From: JBDHAC01 sp039588215
GTDB lineage: Bacteria > Gemmatimonadota > Gemmatimonadetes > Palauibacterales > Palauibacteraceae
NCBI GenBank assembly: GCA_039588215.1
Contig: JBDHAD010000051.1
Span: 1 to 27,984, forward strand
DNA length: 27,984 nucleotides
Direction of reading: 5' to 3'
Part shown: piece by piece, positions 8,414-16,322 of the stretch
Layout: each line of letters opens with the position of its first letter
Numbering within the stretch: position 1 is the stretch's first letter
Program-made: the position numbers and the translations under genes
The notes under the pieces: model-generated
Told to the model about the DNA's origin: nothing
Seen by the model: the letters and a program-made list of their open reading frames with translations, nothing else
Databases searched by the model: none

Positions 8414-11296
8414 ATGCTGCCTCGAAGCCCCGCTCAGGTGAGCCTCATCCGTTCCCGGCCGCAATCTGCGGCTCTGCTGTTGACGGTCCTTGCCGCTGCG
8501 TGTGACGCCGCGCCCACCGCCGTCGAACCGCCGATCAACGACCCGGGCGCCCAGTCGAACATCGTCAGTCATCAAGCCGCGCAGTCGAAGATCGGTCCCG
8601 GCGTTCGCGAGGCCATCCAGACCGATCGTCAAGCCGCCGTGATGATCGCCTTCGACGTCCAGGGGCAACCCGGATTGAACAGCCGCGGTCCGGTGAACCT
8701 CGGACTACTACGCAGGAATATTGCGGCGGCTCAGAACGGGCTCAAAGCGAAGATCACGAACTCGGAGTTCCGGATCGGCCGGCAGTTCGACGCCGTGCCG
8801 GCCATGTCCGGCATGCTGGTGAGCGAGCAAGGGCTGGACAAGATTGCCCGACATCCCTCTGTGATACGCGTGTATTTGGACCTCGGAGGAGCCGGCACGC
8901 TCGCAAACAGCGTCCCCTTCATCGGCGCGGATCAGCGCCAGGCACTCGGTAATGACGGGGAGGGCGTGGTGGTGGCCGTTCTGGATACGGGAGCGGACAC
9001 GGACCACCCCGATCTGGCCGATGACATTGGGTCGTTGCAGGCCTGCTTTGGGGACAACAACAGCTCCATCGATGGCGTCGGCTTCTGCCCCAACGGGTCT
9101 GATCGGCAGACCGGTGCGGGAGCCGCCGAGGACGACGCCGGGCATGGGACGCACGTTTCCGGCATCGTCAGCTCAGCTGGGACCGTGAGCTCTCCGGGGG
9201 TCGCTCCGGGCGCCAACATCATCCCCATCAAGGTGATGGACAACTGCACCTTCGCGGGGTGTTTCTACGCGTTCTCCGAGATCGTCGCCGCGTGGAACTA
9301 CATCATCAACAACAACACGTCCGGCGCCAATCTCGGAATCCAGGTCATCAACATGAGCCTGGGCACCGGCACCCGGTACGCCGGGAACTGTGACGCCAAC
9401 TTCCCCGCCGCGGCCGCCGCGGTCGCGACACTCCGCTCGATCGGCATCACGCCGTTCGCCTCCTCGGGCAACAACTCGGCAACGACGATGGGCGCGCCCG
9501 CCTGCCTGTCGCAGGTCGTGTCCGTGGGCGCGACAGACAACGCCGACAACGTGGCGGCGTTCAGCAACAGTAACGCCACCACAGACATCTTCGGGCCCGG
9601 GGTCGGCGTCGTCTCTCTGGCCATCGGCGGCGGAACGACCCCAGCCTCCGGGACCAGCATGGCGTCGCCACATGCCGCAGGCTGCGCCGCGCTCTTGATC
9701 GACGCGGGCGACGCGACGACGCCCAACGCGATCGAGACGCGACTCGAAACGTCGGCGTTCCAGGTCACGGACGCCGCGGGTCTGACCTTCCCCAGGATCG
9801 ACTGCACTCCCGACGTGAGGGGCACCATCAAGATCAACAAGACCACGGTGCCCGCGGGGCGGACGGGCTTCACGTTCACCGAGGACATCACGGCGACCGG
9901 CAACTTCGGCCTCGACGATGGCGGGAGCATCACATTCAACGACGTCATCCCGGGCACCTACACCGTGACGGAGAACGCCCCCGGGAGCTTCTTCTCGCTG
10001 ACGGCTCTGTCCTGCACGGACCCGACGAGCGACACGTCGACGGATCTCTCGACTCGAACGGCGACCATAGCCGTGGCCGCCAACGAGACCGTCGAGTGCA
10101 CGTTCACCAACAGCGATTCGCCTCCCGCCGTCTCGGCCGGTCCGGCGAGCCAGTCGGTCCAATACAGCGATGGCATCCAGGACATCACCGTCACGGCGAT
10201 GGACTCCGACCAGGATGTGCTAACCGGGGCCACGTCGTTCGATAAGGATGGCGGCGGGTTCTCGGTGGGCCTCCCGACCGGCCTCACGATGACGGCGAAC
10301 GGCTGCACGACGAGCGGTGACAAACAGACCTGCACGTGGACCATCGCGGGGGTCGCTGGCGTGTCGGCCGGGACCTACACGATCCGGACTACTGTCACCG
10401 ACGATGACGGAGACACGGCCAGCGCCGACGCAACCGTCACGGTCAGCCCGGAAGACGCCACAGTGAGCTTCGACGGGGGCAACCCCGTGGCCGTGCAGGT
10501 GGCCTCGCCGGGCGGCAACAGCGGGATGTTCACGTTGACCGTGCACGTCGAGGAGACCGAGCCCGATCAGCCGATGGCGTCGGCCGCTCCCGGCGATCTG
10601 AGCAACGCGGTGGTCTCGCTGGACCTGGTCCCGGTCGGACCGGGCGGCTCGTCGAACGGCGTTTGCACCCCGAGTGGCATCTCTGGCACCGGTTACGACC
10701 AGGTGCTCACCGTCGTTTGCTCGTTCGACAACGTCTCAGTGAACACGTACACGGCGCAGGTGACGGTCGATGGCGGGTACTACACCGGCGCAGGTGAGGA
10801 CGTGCTCACCGTGTTCGACCCGAGCCTCGGGTTCACCACGGGCGGGGGTTGGTTCTATTGGCCGGGCACGATGGAGCGAACCAACTTCGGCTACACGATG
10901 AAGTATAACAAGCGAGGCAAGAACCTGATCGGGAACTTGCTGATGATTCGCCATCTGCCCGACGGCACCAAGTACCGGGTGAAGAGCAACCAGCTCAACG
11001 GGCTCGCGCTGGGTGATGGCGGCTCGTTCGATTGGGCCAACTTCAGCGGTAAGGCGACCTACCTGGAGCCGGGGTGGGTAGACCCCGTGGGTAACCACCG
11101 CTTCACCGTCTACGTCGAGGACCATGGTAGGCCCGGTGCCGGGGCCGACCGCTTCTGGATCGAAGTCAGGGACAAGAACAGCAACGTCATCGCGGCGTCT
11201 TCGATCCCCCGATCCGCCACGGCGAACGCTGAAACGATTCAGGGAGGTAACATCGTGATCCCACACCAGACGGGGAACGGGGGCGGAAACCCCTGA
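8414..11296 (+). CDS. Subtilisin-like (S8) protease, probable lipoprotein, multidomain
   Basis: A 960-residue secreted protease with AAGGAGGT three bases before ATG. Residues 1-30 are a signal peptide ending in VLAAA-C30, a possible lipobox. Residues about 70-160 are an inhibitor_I9-like propeptide (AAVMIAFDV, FDAVPAMSGMLVSEQGL, VYLDLGGAG). The catalytic domain (about 165-465) has D191 (AVLDTGADTDHPD), H244 (GHGTHVSG), oxyanion N353 (SSGNN) and S415 (GTSMASPHAAG). Next are a prealbumin/SpaA-like module (about 470-566: FTFTEDI, ITFNDVIPGTYTVTENAPG) and Ig-like modules (about 570-800). A C-terminal module starts at FTTGGGWFYWPG and contains NFGYTMKYNKRGKNLIGN and DRFWIEVRDKN, a type often found after PKD domains. 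The convergent gene at 11360 encodes a free copy of the propeptide type. Confidence 0.93.
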   Translation: MLPRSPAQVSLIRSRPQSAALLLTVLAAACDAAPTAVEPPINDPGAQSNIVSHQAAQSKIGPGVREAIQTDRQAAVMIAFDVQGQPGLNSRGPVNLGLLRRNIAAAQNGLKAKITNSEFRIGRQFDAVPAMSGMLVSEQGLDKIARHPSVIRVYLDLGGAGTLANSVPFIGADQRQALGNDGEGVVVAVLDTGADTDHPDLADDIGSLQACFGDNNSSIDGVGFCPNGSDRQTGAGAAEDDAGHGTHVSGIVSSAGTVSSPGVAPGANIIPIKVMDNCTFAGCFYAFSEIVAAWNYIINNNTSGANLGIQVINMSLGTGTRYAGNCDANFPAAAAAVATLRSIGITPFASSGNNSATTMGAPACLSQVVSVGATDNADNVAAFSNSNATTDIFGPGVGVVSLAIGGGTTPASGTSMASPHAAGCAALLIDAGDATTPNAIETRLETSAFQVTDAAGLTFPRIDCTPDVRGTIKINKTTVPAGRTGFTFTEDITATGNFGLDDGGSITFNDVIPGTYTVTENAPGSFFSLTALSCTDPTSDTSTDLSTRTATIAVAANETVECTFTNSDSPPAVSAGPASQSVQYSDGIQDITVTAMDSDQDVLTGATSFDKDGGGFSVGLPTGLTMTANGCTTSGDKQTCTWTIAGVAGVSAGTYTIRTTVTDDDGDTASADATVTVSPEDATVSFDGGNPVAVQVASPGGNSGMFTLTVHVEETEPDQPMASAAPGDLSNAVVSLDLVPVGPGGSSNGVCTPSGISGTGYDQVLTVVCSFDNVSVNTYTAQVTVDGGYYTGAGEDVLTVFDPSLGFTTGGGWFYWPGTMERTNFGYTMKYNKRGKNLIGNLLMIRHLPDGTKYRVKSNQLNGLALGDGGSFDWANFSGKATYLEPGWVDPVGNHRFTVYVEDHGRPGAGADRFWIEVRDKNSNVIAASSIPRSATANAETIQGGNIVIPHQTGNGGGNP

Positions 11297-11323
11297 TTCA
11301 AAGGCTTGTTGGGGGCATGCTGG

Positions 11324-11356
11324 GGTCCGGGGGGCGGCTCATCCGCCCTCCGGACC
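11324..11356. terminator. Bidirectional hairpin between protease and inhibitor genes
   Basis: A 14-bp stem (GGTCCGGGGGGCGG with CCGCCCTCCGGACC, one G-T pair) around loop CTCAT. It lies exactly between the two convergent stops, as expected for a shared terminator. No T-tract is present on the plus strand. Confidence 0.7.
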
Positions 11357-11359
11357 GAT

Positions 11360-11773
11360 TCAGTTGCCGGTTCCCCCCAGGTCCAGACTGACGCTTGTGA
11401 CGTTGACATGTCGTTCTAACGTCACCAGCCCCTTTTGGGTGAGAACGGTGCCGGCGAGCGCCGGCACGGCGTCAAACCGAATCCGATTCCTGTAGTCGGC
11501 GGGGTCGAGCGCCGACAAAACCTCTTCTTGAGAGCGAGCGATCTCGCTCTTCAGCGCGTCCAGGTCAACGCCCGGTTCACCGTATCCCGCGGGCGGGACC
11601 AACGAGACGATGACGTTGGTCTCGCCACCCGCGCGAAGCGAATCTAGCACTTCGGGACTGACCTTCACGAAGTTCACCTCGATCGCCGACCGGCAACCAG
11701 AGAAGAGTCCTGCTGTCACGACTGAAGCTAGCACCAAGCGAAGCGTGCGAGCTGAGGCCCCCGTGAGGAACAT
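11360..11773 (-). CDS. Stand-alone inhibitor_I9/propeptide-like lipoprotein
   Basis: ATG 11773 is chosen because GGAGG lies eight bases upstream and a compact lipoprotein signal follows (RLVLASVVTAGLFSG-C27). The mature part of about 110 residues resembles the propeptide of the neighbouring subtilase: RFDAVPALAGTVLTQKGL here against QFDAVPAMSGMLVSEQGL there, and VSLDLGGTGN here against VYLDLGGAG there. It ends where the protease's propeptide ends. Subtilase propeptides are tight-binding chaperone-inhibitors, so a lipid-anchored free copy should inhibit the protease or help it fold in trans. The gene is convergent with the protease across a shared hairpin, and both genes lie inside the tRNA-flanked island. 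An immunity-like role is inference; the homology is readable by eye. Confidence 0.82.
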   Translation of the reverse strand: MFLTGASARTLRLVLASVVTAGLFSGCRSAIEVNFVKVSPEVLDSLRAGGETNVIVSLVPPAGYGEPGVDLDALKSEIARSQEEVLSALDPADYRNRIRFDAVPALAGTVLTQKGLVTLERHVNVTSVSLDLGGTGN

Positions 11774-11960
11774 GTTCAAACCCTCCATCGCGATTCGCGA
11801 CCCGGTAGAGACACTCTCAATGAATCTCAACCGTGAGCTTGCCGCAAGCATTCGCGAGTACCTGGCGGACTAGCGACATACATCGCGGAAGGACTGACGC
11901 AGGGGCGCGCCGTATTCATGGTCACGGGCTGCCGAGCCTTGTGCCACAGATTGTGCCATT

Positions 11961-12041
11961 GCTCACCGGGGCTCACCGTAGCTCACCGGGGTCAGGAGCG
12001 CGAATCATTCCAGTCATCGGGGCTCACCGTGGCCCACCGTC
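11961..12041 (+). repeat. Five phased decamers GCYCACCGKN beside the right att copy
   Basis: Three head-to-tail decamers lie at 11961, 11971 and 11981 (GCTCACCGGG, GCTCACCGTA, GCTCACCGGG). Two more lie at 12022 and 12032 (GCTCACCGTG, GCCCACCGTC). Spacings of 10, 10, 41 and 10 bases keep all copies on about the same helical face. The last ends eight bases before the 50-bp repeat. The layout resembles arm-type sites for an integrase or accessory protein; the protein is unknown. Confidence 0.7.
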
Positions 12042-12049
12042 GCGTGGAT

Positions 12050-12099
12050 TCGGCCTCCGGAGCCGAAGGTCACAGGTTCGAATCCTGTCGGGCGCATTC
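12050..12099 (+). repeat. Right copy of 50-bp direct repeat (tRNA-Arg 3' part)
   Basis: Identical to 8058-8107. It holds the anticodon arm, variable loop, T-arm and 3' acceptor strand of tRNA-Arg(CCG) but no acceptor 5' strand or D-arm, so it is not a functional tRNA. Confidence 0.9.
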
Positions 12100-12233
12100 C
12101 TCATCAGACTTCAACACACTTCTTGCCTGCCAGGCACCGGCTCGGCACCCTGGTTCGCAAGCAGAACCGCGTGTCCGCTAGCCAACAAGGCGAATGTATC
12201 TCGCCACGCCATGGAAGGGGGTACGCCGGGACA

Positions 12234-13163
12234 ATGAAGGGTATGACGCGCGTCGGACTCTTAGTGGCTCTGGCCTTCTCCCCGTTCGTCAATCAAAAAC
12301 TCTCGGCACAGGTCCAGGGTCGGGTCGAACGCGGTGATGTGATCATTCACTATCAAGTGTTCGGGGAGGGCTTTCCGATCGCCCTGCTCAGCGGTGGCCC
12401 TGGCGCTTCCAGCAACGCGCTTCTGCCCATTGCTAGAAGGCTCGAAAATGAATATCGGGTCGTCCTGATAGAACAGAGGGGCACGGGTCGCTCTCGACTG
12501 ACGGTGTTGGACAGCACCACGATTACGCTGGCCAACTACGTCGAGGACGTCGATGCCGTCAGACGCGATCTAGGCATCGATCAATGGGTCCTCCTGGGAC
12601 ACTCCTGGGGAGGCGGTCTCGCCATGGCTGTGACCGCCACGCATCCGCACCACAGCGCGCGGATGGTCCTGATCGGCTCGATAGGGCTTGATCTGGAGTT
12701 CCGCGATTACGCCTTCGACAACCTCAGGTATTCAGCGGCAGAGAGGGCGGCCCTGGAGTTCTGGAATGACCCGGAGCGCCGCGCAGCCAACCCGGAACGG
12801 GCCGCCTATGAATACTATCGAGCCTTGCTGCCCGCACGGCTTTACCGGGCGAGCGACCTGTTTCTGATCCTCGAGGATCTGGTAGTGGAGCCGAATTTCC
12901 AGACGATTGCGGACCTGATGAATGAGGACCTGGTCCGGATCGAGTATGATCTCGCACCGCGCTTGGCCTTCTACGAAGGGCCCGTTCTGGTTCTGCAGGG
13001 TCGACAAGGATTCCTCGGCGGGCGAACAACCCAGAAGATCGTGGAAACCATCCCGAACGCCGAGATCGACTACATCGAGGAGAGTGGCCATTTCCCGTTC
13101 GTCGAACAGCCAGAGGCTTTCTTCTCCAGCCTAACGAGCTTCCTCGGGCAGCGGTTCAGATAG
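12234..13163 (+). CDS. Secreted alpha/beta hydrolase, proline iminopeptidase-like, lacking the usual catalytic Asp
   Basis: A 309-residue protein from ATG 12234 (a second ATG lies at 12243). It starts with a signal-like segment (GLLVALAFSPFVNQKLSAQ). Alpha/beta hydrolase features are the oxyanion motif LLSGGPGASS (51-60), the nucleophile elbow G122-H-S124-W-G and the histidine H286 in ESGHFPFVEQPE. The fold resembles proline iminopeptidases and epoxide-hydrolase-like enzymes. At the expected acid position after strand 7 the protein reads LQGRQGFLGG, where relatives normally have GRxD, so G259 stands where Asp is expected. The enzyme may use another acid or may be impaired. It lies just outside the island's right boundary. 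Substrate unknown. Confidence 0.82.
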   Translation: MKGMTRVGLLVALAFSPFVNQKLSAQVQGRVERGDVIIHYQVFGEGFPIALLSGGPGASSNALLPIARRLENEYRVVLIEQRGTGRSRLTVLDSTTITLANYVEDVDAVRRDLGIDQWVLLGHSWGGGLAMAVTATHPHHSARMVLIGSIGLDLEFRDYAFDNLRYSAAERAALEFWNDPERRAANPERAAYEYYRALLPARLYRASDLFLILEDLVVEPNFQTIADLMNEDLVRIEYDLAPRLAFYEGPVLVLQGRQGFLGGRTTQKIVETIPNAEIDYIEESGHFPFVEQPEAFFSSLTSFLGQRFR

Positions 13164-13883
13164 GGTAGTATCGGCGTTTCTCAACATTTGCGTGGATCAC
13201 GACCGGCACGGCCTACCAGATGTGAACCGGCGACACTCTCTCGCGAGCCTGCACCCCCCCTCAGGAGTCCCACCGCAATCTCGGGTGTGAACTGTGCCGC
13301 CAAATGTGCCGTTGCCCCGGCGGCGAGAGGTTCCGGCACGAGTCAGAGTCTGGGCATCATCTGACCAGCCTTACGGTGAAGTCCTCCCTCGACCCGAGCA
13401 CCCCCCTTGGGTCACCCGATCCGAAGTTGAGCTCCTCGAAGGGCTTGTTGGAGGTGAGCACGGTGGAGGCGCGCTCGTACCGGCGGCTCATGAGCTGGAA
13501 GAAGTACATGCCGCCGGTCTGGGAGACGGGCAGGTAGCCGATCTCGCGGAAGGCGTTGAAGGAATTCGTCAGCGACATGGCGTCTGTTCATCTCGAGATC
13601 GACAAGGTCAAACACCTGCGTTCCGGCGACTGCGTGCTCGCGGTGGGGACCGCGACCTATCGGCTACAGCCACAGGACGGACCGCCCTAGCAGTTCCACG
13701 GAGCGCCAGACCGATGTCCGGCAGGAGATCGACGGGCGCTGGGTCTACGTCCCCGATCATGCGCACGCACTCCCGACGGCCGCCGCGTAGCGGACGAGAA
13801 ATGCCCGCCGCAGCCACTCTCATAAGCGGCGGGCAGTCCTACATGCGGGCCTTAGAAAGAACCCTACTTGCGGCCTTGCAGCG
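13164..13883. other. Decayed region with insertion-sequence debris
   Basis: About 720 bases without an intact gene. It holds the istB fragment described separately. A short plus-strand frame starts at 13578 (38 codons ending at a TAG near 13690), and there are several broken frames around 13690-13800. Motifs TGTGCCGCCAAATGTGCCG near 13293 might be part of a transposon end, but no matching inverted end was found by eye. The region looks like pseudogenised mobile DNA. Confidence 0.5.
13429..13548 (-). pseudogene. istB: IS21-family istB (helper ATPase) fragment
   Basis: About 40 residues on the minus strand read REIGYLPVSQTGG, FFQLMSRRYERASTVLTSNK and PFEEL. This is the segment of IS21-type IstB ATPases running from Walker B onward to the sensor region. 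The expected preceding DE, the Walker A part and the C-terminal LDRLLHH part are missing. The sequence diverges abruptly on both sides (SLTNSFNAF upstream, NFGSGDPRGVL downstream). It is therefore a relic of an IS21-like insertion and not functional. Confidence 0.72.
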
Positions 13884-14399
13884 TCACCAGGGCGCGGGCT
13901 CGCTGTCCACCTGGCGCAGGATCGCCTTCGCTCCGCCAATGGTCCCGAAATCGGGGCCCCAGGTGAGGTGCAGCATGCCCTCCGCATCGATCTCGAACGT
14001 GTAGGTCTCCGCGTTCTCGGGCCAACTGCCCATGTAGTTCGGGTCCTTGGCCACGTACGCTCGCGTGGTGAGCTCGTTTCCGCTCACCTCGTAACGACCC
14101 GAGTTGGCGACGAACGTCCCGTACGCCGTCACCATCTCCTCGTCCGTCATATCCTCGCCCTCGTACTGGGCGCGGGGCTCGGCGCCTAGGGTGAACATCA
14201 TGCTGTAGTGGGTCTTGCTGAACACGAACAGGCCGGGCTGCGGCTGGTCGGTCGTGGTCCCGTCGGGGCCGACCCAGCTCGTGAAGACCCAGGCGCCCTC
14301 CACGGGCGTGCTTTCCTGTGCGACGGCGGGCGTGGCGTACGCCATCAGGACGGCTGCGAGAATACCGACAGCCAACATGTGGGATGCGGTGCGACGCAT
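13884..14399 (-). CDS. Secreted lipocalin-like protein
   Basis: A 171-residue protein from ATG 14399, with GAGGT just upstream. A signal peptide (MLAVGILAAVLMAYATPAVA, cleaved before QES) is followed by a single small beta-rich domain: GAWVFTSWVGPDG, QPGLFVFSKTHYSMMF, YGTFVANSGRYEVSGNEL and TYTFEIDAEGMLHLTW. The GxW start and strand pattern match lipocalin-like domains found in many secreted bacterial proteins of unknown ligand. It lies 141 bases downstream of the sulfatase-type gene on the same strand, across GC-rich palindromes that may separate the transcripts. Ligand binding is inference from fold resemblance. Confidence 0.75.
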   Translation of the reverse strand: MRRTASHMLAVGILAAVLMAYATPAVAQESTPVEGAWVFTSWVGPDGTTTDQPQPGLFVFSKTHYSMMFTLGAEPRAQYEGEDMTDEEMVTAYGTFVANSGRYEVSGNELTTRAYVAKDPNYMGSWPENAETYTFEIDAEGMLHLTWGPDFGTIGGAKAILRQVDSEPAPW

Positions 14400-14492
14400 G
14401 GCTACCTCGTTGTTGGGGGGTGGAGGAAGCAACCAACATGGGTTCCCGTGGCGCTGCGACACAATGCCGCCCCTCAGGCAGATCCTACCTTG

Positions 14493-14519
14493 CGGCCTCG
14501 GCCGAGGCCGCGGCCGCGG
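14493..14519. terminator. GC-rich palindromes between two minus-strand genes
   Basis: A perfect 18-bp palindrome CGGCCTCGGCCGAGGCCG (14493-14510) overlaps a second one, CCGCGGCCGCGG (14508-14519), just after the sulfatase-type gene's stop. It could form a hairpin that ends its transcript. No T-tract follows on the minus strand. Confidence 0.35.
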
Positions 14520-14540
14520 AGCGGAAGTCGAGAACGCGCC

Positions 14541-16322
14541 CTACTGCGACGCGGCCAGGGCAACCATGGAGTCGGCGGCCGCTCGCACCCGTTCCAGCGC
14601 TTCCTGGAAATCTGGCTCCGCAGCGAGGTCACGGCTCTCGCTAACGTCCTCGAGCGCGAACAACTCCTCCACCCCGTCACCGTTGCGGATGTAATGGAAG
14701 TCGTCCTTGACGATCGAGACCATGTCCCCCCGCATGACGGGCGTCCACTCGGGCATGCGCACCCCGCGGCTCACCTCCGCGAACACGGGTGAGGGGCGGT
14801 GTTCCGGATCCCGTGACCAGAGCGGCGCCAACGATTCTCCAGCCAGGTCCTCTCGACCGAGCGACACGTCCAGCAAGGTGGCCGGCAGATCGCGCAGGGA
14901 TACGGGCTCGCGGACGGACGCTCCGGCAGGCACCTCCGCCGGAAAACGGATGATCAGAGGGACTTCCAGGACAGGTCGGTACAGGCTGTTACCATGGTCG
15001 GCCAGCCCGTGCTCGCCGAATTGTTCGCCGTGGTCCGAGGTGACCACGACAATGGTGTTGTCGAGCACGCCCGCAGCTTCCAGCGCTTCGAGCGCTCGCC
15101 CGATCTCGCGGTCGATGGACGCGATCGAACCGTCATAGGCCGCTCGCTCGGCCTCTAGCTCCTCGGCGGGCCAGTGCTGGCGCTGCGATAGATCCCAGAG
15201 CGCCTCACCCTCTCTCGTGGGCCCGAAGCGTCCCGCGAAATCCGGAGGAGGGAGGAAGGGCGCGTGCGCGTCCATGAAGTTCAGGAACGCGAAGAAGGGT
15301 CGATCCGTATGGCGGGCTCGCCACCGTTCGAATTGCCCAAGCACGTCGGCCGCTGACTTTCGAACCAGTCGCTGTCCAGAGCTGAACCGGCGTCGAAGGT
15401 AGACGAACACGCGCCGCGCCAAGAGCGAGCTGTTCGCCACCATGGGGAGCGAGACAGGGTAGTCCTCGTATCGGGAGAAGCCGCGCTGAAGACCGGTCTC
15501 CCTCGTCGTATAGATGAAGTTCGCCGCGAATCCACCGGTGGCATAGCCTTCGGCCGCGAACCTCTCCGCGATCGTCGGGTGCCGGTCGTCGAGCGGCGCT
15601 AGCCAATCAGCGGAGGTTTCGCGCGGATACCGCCCGGTGAACATGGAAGCGTGCGCCGTGAGCGTCCACGGGGCTGTCGAGAAGGTTCGCTCGAACAACA
15701 CGCCCTCGGCGGCGAGCACTTCGAGCGTGGGAGTGGTGGGCTTCTCGTACCCGTACGCGCTCAGGTCTGCCGCGCGCACCGTGTCGAGAATCAGTAGCAG
15801 CACGTTGGGTCTCGATAAGTCCGCGGCAGGCAGCGCCCTGAGCGCGGCCCGCTCCTCGGCCCACCGGGTTCCCCGCACGGATACCCCGAGTACCACCACG
15901 GTGGCCAAGCCCAAGGCCAGCAGGGGCTTGGCGAATCGAACAAGGTGTGGTCTGCGGGTCAGCCACCCGGCCACCACGTGTGCCACGCCGAGTGTGAGCA
16001 CGACCGAGGCGGCGGCGTGCAATCGCGGATACGCGAGCACCGGTCCGATCAGGGCGAAGAGCAGATAGACCGTGAACACGAGGTGCGGTGCGCGCAGCCT
16101 GGTCTTCCACCTCGCTGTCAACAGGATGAGCAGAACCGCTAGGAACAGGAAGAGCGCGATATCCGCGAGCGGGGCCATCCACACGACGTCGGCGCTCAGG
16201 AATGTGCGGCTTCCACGCAGCCGCTGCATGCCTCGCAGGGCTACTTCTCCCAGGCCGGTGGCGAGGCCGAACCCGAGGCCGAAGAGGGCGATTGTCCGCG
16301 CCCTGAGCGGTTCAGTATTCAT
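14541..16322 (-). CDS. Membrane-anchored sulfatase/LtaS-type phosphotransferase (alkaline phosphatase superfamily)
   Basis: A 593-residue protein with about five N-terminal membrane helices (roughly 10-30, 46-70, 82-98, 103-121, 130-150) and an extracytoplasmic alkaline-phosphatase-superfamily domain. Metal-site motifs are LLLILD180TVRAADLSAYG, FLNFMDAHAPF and VVVTSD430HGEQFGEHG. At the nucleophile position it reads APWT220LTAHASMFTG. The Cys/Ser that becomes formylglycine in true sulfatases is replaced by Thr, as in LtaS and phosphoethanolamine/phosphoglycerol transferases. A transferase or phosphodiesterase acting on envelope glycans or lipids is thus likelier than a sulfatase. The gene is divergent from two GT-C-type proteins, suggesting shared work on a surface polymer. 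Confidence 0.85.
   Translation of the reverse strand: MNTEPLRARTIALFGLGFGLATGLGEVALRGMQRLRGSRTFLSADVVWMAPLADIALFLFLAVLLILLTARWKTRLRAPHLVFTVYLLFALIGPVLAYPRLHAAASVVLTLGVAHVVAGWLTRRPHLVRFAKPLLALGLATVVVLGVSVRGTRWAEERAALRALPAADLSRPNVLLLILDTVRAADLSAYGYEKPTTPTLEVLAAEGVLFERTFSTAPWTLTAHASMFTGRYPRETSADWLAPLDDRHPTIAERFAAEGYATGGFAANFIYTTRETGLQRGFSRYEDYPVSLPMVANSSLLARRVFVYLRRRFSSGQRLVRKSAADVLGQFERWRARHTDRPFFAFLNFMDAHAPFLPPPDFAGRFGPTREGEALWDLSQRQHWPAEELEAERAAYDGSIASIDREIGRALEALEAAGVLDNTIVVVTSDHGEQFGEHGLADHGNSLYRPVLEVPLIIRFPAEVPAGASVREPVSLRDLPATLLDVSLGREDLAGESLAPLWSRDPEHRPSPVFAEVSRGVRMPEWTPVMRGDMVSIVKDDFHYIRNGDGVEELFALEDVSESRDLAAEPDFQEALERVRAAADSMVALAASQ

Larger units (their letters stand above)
8058..12099. 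mobile_element. Putative 4-kb tRNA-Arg-integrated island without its own integrase
   Basis: The interval is bounded by an exact 50-bp duplication of the 3' part of tRNA-Arg(CCG). It holds only a subtilase, a convergent propeptide-like inhibitor lipoprotein, and phased decamer repeats next to the right copy. No integrase, excisionase or transposase frame is visible. It could be a minimal element moved in trans, a remnant of a larger island that lost its integrase by deletion, or one half of a tandem insertion. The duplication itself is directly visible; mobility is inferred. Confidence 0.65.

Noticed and set aside
9173..10162. Long minus-strand open frame (329 codons) inside the subtilase gene
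   Set aside because: It mirrors the third-position GC bias of the protease gene, is Arg/Gly-rich and has no domain pattern.
11961..12041. CRISPR-like array
   Set aside because: The repeats are 10 bases, mostly head to tail with no regular spacers, and no cas gene is present.
12050..12099. Second functional tRNA-Arg
   Set aside because: Only the 3' part is present; the acceptor 5' strand and D-arm are missing.
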